A stretch of 9,927 nt of DNA from an uncultured Candidatus Melainabacteria bacterium (GTDB lineage: Bacteria; Cyanobacteriota; Vampirovibrionia; Gastranaerophilales; Gastranaerophilaceae), in contig CAKUUX010000024.1 of the NCBI GenBank assembly GCA_934693165.1, positions 1 through 9,927 of the forward strand. The letters run 5' to 3'. This document shows, piece after piece, positions 5,852 to 9,927 of this stretch. The translations under genes and the position numbers were made by a program. Positions within the stretch are counted from its first letter, which is position 1; every line of letters begins with the position of its first letter. A model generated the notes under the pieces. It was not told where the DNA came from. It saw only the letters and a program-made list of their open reading frames with translations, and ran no database searches.

Positions 5852-7219
5852 ATGAATGTTATAAATGAATCGTTTGTACTTGAAACTATTGATATGATTA
5901 GACTGTATAATCTTGATATTAGAACTGTTACTTTAGCTCTAAGTTTAAGAGATTGTATAACTGATGATGTTGATAGACTTTGTGAAAATATTCACAATAA
6001 AATCTTGAAATATGCTAAAAATCTTGTTTCTTATGCAAATGATTTTGAAAATGAATATTCTATTCCGATTTGTAATAAAAGAATTTCTGTAACTCCAATT
6101 TCATTAATTGGAGAAGCATGCAAGAATTATGATTACGTAAAAATTGCTAAAACATTGGATGACGCAGCAAAAGAAGTCGGTGTCGATTTTGTTGGTGGTT
6201 TTTCTGCGCTTGTCGAAAAAGGTTTTACTAGAGGTGATGAAGCTCTTATTGAAGCTATTCCTGAATCCCTTGCTTGTACAGATAGACTTTGTTCGTCTGT
6301 AAATCTTGCAAGTTCAAAAGCAGGGATTAATATGAATGCTGTTTTAAAAATGGCAAGTATTGTTAAAAAGGCAGCATTGCTTACAAAAGATAAAGATGGT
6401 CTTGGTGCAGCTAAATTAGTAAGTTTTTGTAATGTTCCAGGGGATAATCCTTTTATGGCAGGTGCTTTTTGTGGTTATGGTGAGCCAGAATGCGCATTAA
6501 ATGTTGGTGTCTCAGGCCCTGGGGTTGTAAGAGCTGCTATTGAAAGACTTGATAAAAATGCTGACATGAGCGAACTTGCAAATACTATTAAAAAGATTGC
6601 TTATAAAATTACTACAACAGGTGAACTTGTAGGTAGAGATATGGCGAAAAGGTTAAATATTCCTTTTGGCGTTATTGATTTGTCCCTTGCTCCAACTCCT
6701 GCTGTCGGCGATAGTGTTGCTGGTATTTTTAAAGCTATGGGGCTTGAAGATGTTGGTTCACACGGTACAGTCGCTGCCCTAGCAATGCTAAATGATGCTG
6801 TTAAAAAAGGTGGCATTATGGCAAGTTCTCACGTTGGTGGACTTTCAGGAGCTTTTATTCCTGTTTCAGAAGATGCTGGTATGATTGAAGCTGCAAAATT
6901 AAAACATTTAACTTTTGATAAATTAGAAGCCATGACTTCTGTTTGTTCTGTCGGTTTAGATATGATAGCAATTTCTGGTGATACTCCTGAGGATGTTATT
7001 TCTGGTATTATCGCAGATGAAATGGCAATTGGTATGATTAATAAGAAAACTACGGCAGTAAGAGTTATTCCTGTTCCTGACAAAAAAGTTGGTGATATTG
7101 TAAGATGGGGTGGCTTATTAGGTGAAGCTCCTATCATGCCAATAAATACTTTATCACCTAAAAACTTTGTAAACAGAGGTGGTAGAATTCCTGCTCCGAT
7201 TCATAGCTTAAATAATTAA
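5852..7219 (+). CDS. UPF0210/DUF711 (PFL-family) protein
   Basis: A 455-aa protein, full length for UPF0210 (~450 aa). Conserved blocks are easy to see: LETIDMIRLYNLDIRTVTL (10-28), VDFVGGFSALVEKG (111-124), NLASSKAGINM (151-161), NVPGDNPFMAGAF (194-206) leading into GYGEPE and NVGVSGPGVV, then TTGELVGRDMA (255-265), DLSLAPTPAVGDSVAG (276-291), HVGGLSGAFIPVSED (327-341) and SVCSVGLDMIAI. The family is cytoplasmic and of unknown biochemical role; it has a solved structure and is often described as pyruvate-formate-lyase-like in fold. In many Gram-positive bacteria its neighbour is a small ACT-domain protein (UPF0237); none is seen here. AGGGG lies 10 nt before the ATG. It heads a probable two-gene operon with the next gene, 10 nt away. 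Confidence 0.9.
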   Translation: MNVINESFVLETIDMIRLYNLDIRTVTLALSLRDCITDDVDRLCENIHNKILKYAKNLVSYANDFENEYSIPICNKRISVTPISLIGEACKNYDYVKIAKTLDDAAKEVGVDFVGGFSALVEKGFTRGDEALIEAIPESLACTDRLCSSVNLASSKAGINMNAVLKMASIVKKAALLTKDKDGLGAAKLVSFCNVPGDNPFMAGAFCGYGEPECALNVGVSGPGVVRAAIERLDKNADMSELANTIKKIAYKITTTGELVGRDMAKRLNIPFGVIDLSLAPTPAVGDSVAGIFKAMGLEDVGSHGTVAALAMLNDAVKKGGIMASSHVGGLSGAFIPVSEDAGMIEAAKLKHLTFDKLEAMTSVCSVGLDMIAISGDTPEDVISGIIADEMAIGMINKKTTAVRVIPVPDKKVGDIVRWGGLLGEAPIMPINTLSPKNFVNRGGRIPAPIHSLNN

Positions 7220-7229
7220 TGAGGTCGTT

Positions 7230-7616
7230 ATGGTTGATAGTTTATATCGCTATTCAAATATGTTGAAGGATTTTATTATAGACGAATTGTCTGGGCCTTC
7301 AAATAAACATACAGATAAGCATAGATATAATAATTTAAAAATCTCGATGGATTTGGATAGATTTCATATACCTCATATATTAATTAGAATTGGTATTTCT
7401 GAAGGTGTTATTTCTCTTGAAACAGGAGATTTAATTTATGGCTCATTAGGGCAAGATCCAAAATATATTAAAAAATGGCTAAAAAGAGGTAGTATTTATA
7501 CTGAATTGCTACAAATTTGGAATACCGAAAACTTAAAGAAAGAACAACTTGAGCAAACTGCAAGAGAAGAAATTTTGAAAGCTAAAAAACAAAATTTGGA
7601 TGATTTTTTTAACTAA
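7230..7616 (+). CDS. Hypothetical protein, 128 aa, in operon with UPF0210
   Basis: I do not recognise this protein. It starts at an ATG with GAGG 5 nt upstream, 10 nt after the UPF0210 stop, so it is almost surely co-transcribed. The predicted protein is soluble, charged and lysine-rich with no signal peptide, membrane segment or cysteine. Residues ~1-35 look helical and polar. The middle (~45-75) is the most hydrophobic and likely folded part (FHIPHILIRIGISEGVIS, then LETGDLIYGSLGQDP). The last ~35 residues are rich in E, K and Q and probably form a long helix or short coiled coil. Codon use matches its neighbours, and no frameshift is seen. No clear terminator follows it; transcription could read into the rpmG cluster. 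Confidence 0.75.
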   Translation: MVDSLYRYSNMLKDFIIDELSGPSNKHTDKHRYNNLKISMDLDRFHIPHILIRIGISEGVISLETGDLIYGSLGQDPKYIKKWLKRGSIYTELLQIWNTENLKKEQLEQTAREEILKAKKQNLDDFFN

Positions 7617-7630
7617 TATTTACATAATGT

Positions 7631-7658
7631 TTGCATTTTGTTGTTTTTATTTTATGAT
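7631..7658 (+). promoter_or_regulatory. Possible promoter of the rpmG-secE-nusG cluster
   Basis: TATGAT (7653-7658, 5/6 to consensus) lies 16 nt after TTGCAT (7631-7636, only 3/6). Transcription would begin near 7665, immediately before the small stem-loop at 7668-7681. The assignment is tentative because the region is uniformly T/A-rich and alternative -10 hexamers overlap. Confidence 0.4.
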
Positions 7659-7667
7659 AATATAGTG

Positions 7668-7681
7668 ACCGTGTAAACGGT
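7668..7681 (+). repeat. Short stem-loop with GTAA tetraloop in rpmG leader
   Basis: ACCGT (7668-7672) and ACGGT (7677-7681) are perfect complements around GTAA, a GNRA-type tetraloop. It is the only GC-rich island in this spacer and lies at the predicted 5' end of the rpmG transcript. It lacks a proper T run, so it is more likely a 5' leader hairpin than a terminator; its role is unknown. Confidence 0.5.
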
Positions 7682-7714
7682 ATATTTTAATATGAAAAAA
7701 TAAGGAAAATTATT

Positions 7715-7882
7715 ATGGGCATCAAAGGCAGAGTAGACAAAATGGTAGTTCTAGCTTGTGAAGAATGCAAAGAAAGAAACTACACAACAGTTAAAAACAA
7801 AAAAAATGTTAAAGAAAGATTAGAATTAAAAAAATATTGTTCTCGTTGTCAAAGACACACAGTACACAAAGAAACAAAATAG
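7715..7882 (+). CDS. rpmG: 50S ribosomal protein L33
   Basis: A 55-aa protein starting MGIKGRVDKMVVLACEEC. It matches L33 along its full length: the CxxC pair C15/C18, ERNY (20-23), the basic KNKKNVKERLELKKYC block, and the second CxxC pair C42/C45 followed by RHTVHKETK at the C-terminus. Four cysteines mark the zinc-binding form of L33. The protein sits on the 50S subunit near the E site. The start is fixed by AAGGA 8 nt upstream and by homology. Its position directly before tRNA-Trp, secE and nusG is the common bacterial order. Because it has a full cysteine set, it may stand at the top of a growth-rate-controlled translation operon; no zinc-responsive site was seen. Confidence 0.95.
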   Translation: MGIKGRVDKMVVLACEECKERNYTTVKNKKNVKERLELKKYCSRCQRHTVHKETK

Positions 7883-7901
7883 TTTTTAGTAAACGACAAG
7901 A

Positions 7902-7974
7902 GCGTCCTTAGTTCAGTTGGTAGAACGTCGGTCTCCAAAACCGGATGTCGAGGGTTCGAGTCCTTCAGGGCGCG
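7902..7974 (+). tRNA. trnW: tRNA-Trp (anticodon CCA)
   Basis: A full cloverleaf folds by eye. The acceptor GCGTCCT (7902-7908) pairs with AGGGCGC (7967-7973) with one U-G. The D stem is GTTC/GAAC, and the anticodon stem TCGGT/ACCGG has loop CTCCAAA and anticodon CCA at 7935-7937. The variable loop has 5 nt, and the T arm GAGGG/CCTTC carries TTCGAGT. The discriminator is G73, as expected for bacterial tRNA-Trp. The 3' CCA is not encoded (GAG follows), so a CCA-adding enzyme is needed. It lies 19 nt after rpmG and is probably cut out of the rpmG-secE transcript. Confidence 0.97.
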
Positions 7975-8000
7975 AGTCGATAAATTTAAAGGTTTTTAAG

Positions 8001-8198
8001 ATGAATAATACGATTGAATCTATAGTTACTTATTTTAAAGGTGTTAAATCTGAGTGGAGCAAAATTATTTGGCCAGAAAAAAATCAGGTTATCGCTGAAA
8101 CTGCATTTGTAGTTGCTATCGTTGCTATTTTTACAATTAGCGTTTATCTTATTGACTTAGTTTTTAAAGGACTTTTAGGTTTAATACCTATCAAATAA
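8001..8198 (+). CDS. secE: Protein translocase subunit SecE
   Basis: A 65-aa, single-span SecE, the short form usual outside proteobacteria. The N-terminal amphipathic helix is followed by the conserved EWSKIIWPEKNQVI segment (18-31, with W19, W24 and P25), which matches the family signature 'E..K..WP....v'. A single membrane helix spans ~32-60. SecE clamps SecY in the export channel. The ATG at 8001 is chosen because AAAGG lies 8 nt upstream and the family length fits; the open frame runs back in frame to a TTG inside the tRNA gene but that part is tRNA sequence. It lies between tRNA-Trp and nusG, 12 nt before the latter. Confidence 0.94.
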   Translation: MNNTIESIVTYFKGVKSEWSKIIWPEKNQVIAETAFVVAIVAIFTISVYLIDLVFKGLLGLIPIK

Positions 8199-8210
8199 TT
8201 AGGTGGATTT

Positions 8211-8870
8211 ATGACAGATAAAAATAAAAATAAAGAATTGGTAGAAGAAACAGTTGATGCTGTTGAAACAGAAGTTGAAGCTCCTAAAGAAGAAGCTCAA
8301 GTTGCTCCAGTTGAAACTGCTAGCGATAAACCTTCTAAAAAAGATAACAAAAAACGTTGGTATATCGTTCATACATATTCTGGTTACGAAAACAAAGTTA
8401 AAGTTAACCTTGAAAAACGTATTGAATATATGAATATGTCTGATAAAATCTTTAGAATTGAAGTTCCACAAAAAACTGTTACTCAAGTTAAAGGTGGCAA
8501 AAAACAAGAAAAAGATGAAAAAATATTTCCAGGTTATGTTTTAGTTGAAATGATTATGGACGAAGACAGTTGGTATGTAGTAAGACACACATCAGGTGTT
8601 ACAAAATTCGTTGGTTCAGCTAAAAAACCTATTCCTGCTAAAGAAAGTGAAATCAAAAGAATTATTCACAGAACAGATTCTCAAGTACAAAAAATTGAAC
8701 TTGATGTTAAAGCAGGTGATCAAGTACGTATTATTTCTGGACCATTCGCTGAATTCGTTGGTGAAATCACTGAAGTATATCCAGATAAAGCTAAATTACG
8801 TGCAAATGTTTCAATCTTCGGACGTGAAACTCCAGTTGAATTAGAATACAAACAAATTCAAAAATTATAA
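8211..8870 (+). CDS. nusG: Transcription termination/antitermination protein NusG
   Basis: A 219-aa NusG. The NGN domain begins at KRWYIVHTYSGYENKVKVNL (47-66) and includes EVPQKTV and KIFPGYVLVEM (about 105-115). It is followed by a short linker and the KOW domain from ~166 (AGDQVRIISGPFAEFVGEI, then IFGRETPVELEY near the end). NusG binds RNA polymerase and links it to Rho, NusA/NusE or the leading ribosome. The protein is ~40 residues longer than E. coli NusG (181 aa) owing to an N-terminal acidic leader (~1-46) rich in E, A, V, P and lysine, with no predicted fold. AGGTGG just upstream gives a close ribosome site. Gene order secE-nusG-rplK-rplA is standard. Confidence 0.96.
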   Translation: MTDKNKNKELVEETVDAVETEVEAPKEEAQVAPVETASDKPSKKDNKKRWYIVHTYSGYENKVKVNLEKRIEYMNMSDKIFRIEVPQKTVTQVKGGKKQEKDEKIFPGYVLVEMIMDEDSWYVVRHTSGVTKFVGSAKKPIPAKESEIKRIIHRTDSQVQKIELDVKAGDQVRIISGPFAEFVGEITEVYPDKAKLRANVSIFGRETPVELEYKQIQKL

Positions 8871-8873
8871 TGA

Positions 8874-8910
8874 GTGGAAGGGGAAAGTCCCCGTTTGACC
8901 ACAGAAAGGA
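8874..8910 (+). promoter_or_regulatory. rplK leader hairpin, putative L1-binding 23S mimic
   Basis: GTGG (8874-8877) pairs with CCAC (8899-8902). GGGGA (8880-8884) pairs with TCCCC (8888-8892). The two stems are split by an uneven internal loop, AA on the 5' side and GTTTGA on the 3' side. The ribosome site GAAAGGA follows at 8904-8910. The layout resembles the L1-binding region of 23S rRNA (from memory of E. coli: GUGG-GA-GG ... CC-UUGAAAUA-CCAC). In E. coli L1 represses the L11-L1 operon by binding a similar mimic; the same control here is inference. Confidence 0.65.
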
Positions 8911-8919
8911 AAAATAAAA

Positions 8920-9345
8920 ATGGCAAAAAAAGTAGTAGGCAAAATTAAGCTTCAAATTCAAGCCGGTAAAGCTAATCCATCACCACCAGTTGGTCCTGCT
9001 TTAGGTCAACACGGTGTTAATATCATGGATTTTTGTAAGCAATTCAATGCTAAAACTGAATCTCAAGCAGGTTATATTATCCCTGTAATTATTGATGTTT
9101 ATGAAGATAGAAGTTTCTCTTTTATCATCAAATCACCACCAGCTCCAGTGTTAATTAAAAAAGCATTAAATATTCCTAAAGGTTCATCAACTCCAAACAA
9201 AGAAAAAGTTGGTGAAATCACAAGAGCTCAATTGGAAGAAATCGCTAAAATAAAAATGAACGATTTAAATGCAACAACAATGGACGCAGCAGTTGAGATG
9301 ATTAAAGGCTCATGTAGAGCTATGGGTGTAACTGTTAAAGAATAG
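8920..9345 (+). CDS. rplK: 50S ribosomal protein L11
   Basis: A 141-aa protein of exactly normal length. The N-terminal domain (1-~70) has KIKLQIQAGKANPSPPVGPALGQHGVNIM, with the proline-rich helix that contacts thiopeptide antibiotics and elongation factors. A linker at SPPAP (72-76) joins the C-terminal rRNA-binding domain (~77-141), which has TRAQLEEIAKIKMNDLNA and ends in GSCRAMGVTVKE. L11 forms the GTPase-associated centre with 23S helices 43-44. AAGGA lies 9 nt before the ATG, directly after the putative L1-binding hairpin. rplA follows after 59 nt. Confidence 0.98.
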   Translation: MAKKVVGKIKLQIQAGKANPSPPVGPALGQHGVNIMDFCKQFNAKTESQAGYIIPVIIDVYEDRSFSFIIKSPPAPVLIKKALNIPKGSSTPNKEKVGEITRAQLEEIAKIKMNDLNATTMDAAVEMIKGSCRAMGVTVKE

Positions 9346-9357
9346 TTATACTTAAGA

Positions 9358-9395
9358 CTGGAAGGACTTATTAGTCCGTTAATACCACGAAAGGA
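9358..9395 (+). promoter_or_regulatory. rplA leader hairpin, second putative L1 site
   Basis: TGG (9359-9361) pairs with CCA (9385-9387). GGACT (9364-9368) pairs with AGTCC (9373-9377) around a TATT loop. The internal loop has AA on the 5' side and GTTAATA on the 3' side; GAAAGGA (9389-9395) follows. Loop and flank positions match the rplK leader base for base while the upper stem differs by paired changes (GGGGA/TCCCC versus GGACT/AGTCC). That points to a conserved structure rather than a simple sequence copy. Confidence 0.62.
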
Positions 9396-9404
9396 AAATT
9401 TAAA

Positions 9405-9927
9405 ATGGCAAAATTAACAAAAAAACAAAAGAAAATGGCTGAAATGCTAGAAGGGTTTGAACAACCATCTTCTGCTGTTGAAGCTATTAAAAAATTAAAA
9501 GAAATTTCAAGTGAAGTTTCTAAATTTAACGAAACAGTTGAATGTCACATGCGTTTAGGTATTGAAGTTAAACACGCTGACCAACAAGTACGTTCAACAA
9601 CAGTATTACCTGCAGGTTTAGGTAAAACTGTTAGAGTTTGTGTTATCGCAAAAGGTGCTAAAGCAACTGAAGCGTTAAACGCAGGCGCAGATGCAGCAGG
9701 TGCAGAAGAAATTATTGAAAAAATTGAAGGTGGTTGGTTCGAATTCGATACATTAATCGCAACTCCTGACTGTATGGGTATGCTTGGTAAATTAGGTCGT
9801 GTTTTAGGTCCTAAAGGCTTGATGCCAAACCCAAAAACAGGTACTGTTACTTTAGATGTTGCTGCAGCTGTTAAAGATGCTAAAGCTGGTAAAGTTGAAT
9901 TTAGAGCTGATAAACAAGGTATGATTC
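9405..9927 (+). CDS. rplA: 50S ribosomal protein L1 (3' end outside window)
   Basis: 174 codons are visible of a protein that is normally ~230-235 aa; the frame is open to the window edge. The N-terminus is MAKLTKKQKKMAEML. Domain I includes KFNETVECHMRLGIEVKHADQ (about 41-61, shown here only as a guide), LPAGLGKTVRVCVIAKG follows, and domain II leads into the L1 signature LGRVLGPKGLMPNPKTGTVT (about 129-148). L1 binds the mobile 23S stalk at the E site and in E. coli also represses its own operon by binding the mRNA leader. AAGGA at 9391-9395 gives a 9-nt spacing to the ATG. The leader before it is a second L1-like hairpin. Confidence 0.97.
   Translation, partial: MAKLTKKQKKMAEMLEGFEQPSSAVEAIKKLKEISSEVSKFNETVECHMRLGIEVKHADQQVRSTTVLPAGLGKTVRVCVIAKGAKATEALNAGADAAGAEEIIEKIEGGWFEFDTLIATPDCMGMLGKLGRVLGPKGLMPNPKTGTVTLDVAAAVKDAKAGKVEFRADKQGMI

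Noticed and set aside
6601..7137. Minus-strand open frames opposite the UPF0210 gene
   Set aside because: They lie across highly conserved UPF0210 blocks and have no ribosome sites.
7668..7700. GTAA stem-loop as terminator of the UPF0210 operon
   Set aside because: The stem is only 5 bp and lacks a continuous T run after it.
7917..8000. In-frame upstream extension of secE beginning at a TTG inside the tRNA gene
   Set aside because: This part is tRNA-Trp sequence; the family length and the AAAGG site support the ATG at 8001.
8199..8507. Minus-strand open frame opposite nusG, rich in Phe and Asn
   Set aside because: It is the complement of the lysine/glutamate-rich nusG codons; no initiation signal and no family resemblance.
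8596..8844. Second-frame open frame inside nusG
   Set aside because: Same-strand out-of-frame shadow over the NGN-KOW region.

Overview
The window is a compact, AT-rich bacterial chromosome segment with short intergenic gaps, bacterial Shine-Dalgarno sites and rho-independent terminators. No mobile element, CRISPR array or phage gene was seen. My best guess for the source is a gut or environmental bacterium of the non-photosynthetic cyanobacterial sister lineage (Melainabacteria/Vampirovibrionia, e.g. Gastranaerophilales). This rests on the low GC, the cyanobacteria/Deinococcus-like HNH protein and the 'FTG/FTA'-type N-terminal leader on the DHH protein. It is inference from memory of such genomes; a low-GC Firmicute or another phylum is not excluded.

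Left part (1-5749) is read leftward in four transcription units, several closed by clear hairpin terminators. glgA (glycogen synthase) ends at a terminator at 4246-4278. It is followed by a DHH/DHHA1 phosphoesterase resembling NrnA, with an unusual ~85-residue N-terminal extension and a terminator at 2822-2856. Next comes ispH-rpsA, two genes 2 nt apart: the last enzyme of the MEP isoprenoid pathway and a four-domain ribosomal protein S1, ending at a terminator at 745-781. The last is a small HNH endonuclease-like gene. The first ~145 bases hold no supportable gene. A rightward terminator at 146-179 suggests that a plus-strand transcript enters from the left edge.

Centre (5750-5851) is a divergent promoter region. 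It carries two 'TGnTATAAT' extended -10 elements, one for glgA (left) and one for a UPF0210/DUF711 gene (right). The UPF0210 gene is followed 10 nt later by a 128-aa protein I do not recognise.

Right part (7617-9927) is the classic translation/secretion/transcription cluster rpmG (L33, 55 aa) - tRNA-Trp(CCA) - secE - nusG - rplK (L11) - rplA (L1, cut by the window end). The most interesting signal is regulatory. The short leaders before rplK and before rplA fold into nearly the same bulged hairpin (TGG-AA-GG..CC-GTT..A-CCAC, then GAAAGGA). That hairpin resembles the L1-binding region of 23S rRNA, so L1 may repress both cistrons separately through two rRNA-mimic sites.

The genes are mainly housekeeping: ribosome (S1, L33, L11, L1), transcription elongation (NusG), protein export (SecE), isoprenoid synthesis (IspH) and glycogen storage (GlgA). 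The poorly understood ones are the HNH protein, the extended DHH protein, UPF0210 and its small neighbour. I found no clear new multi-gene system; the novelty lies in the twin L1 leaders, the DHH extension and the unknown 128-aa protein.
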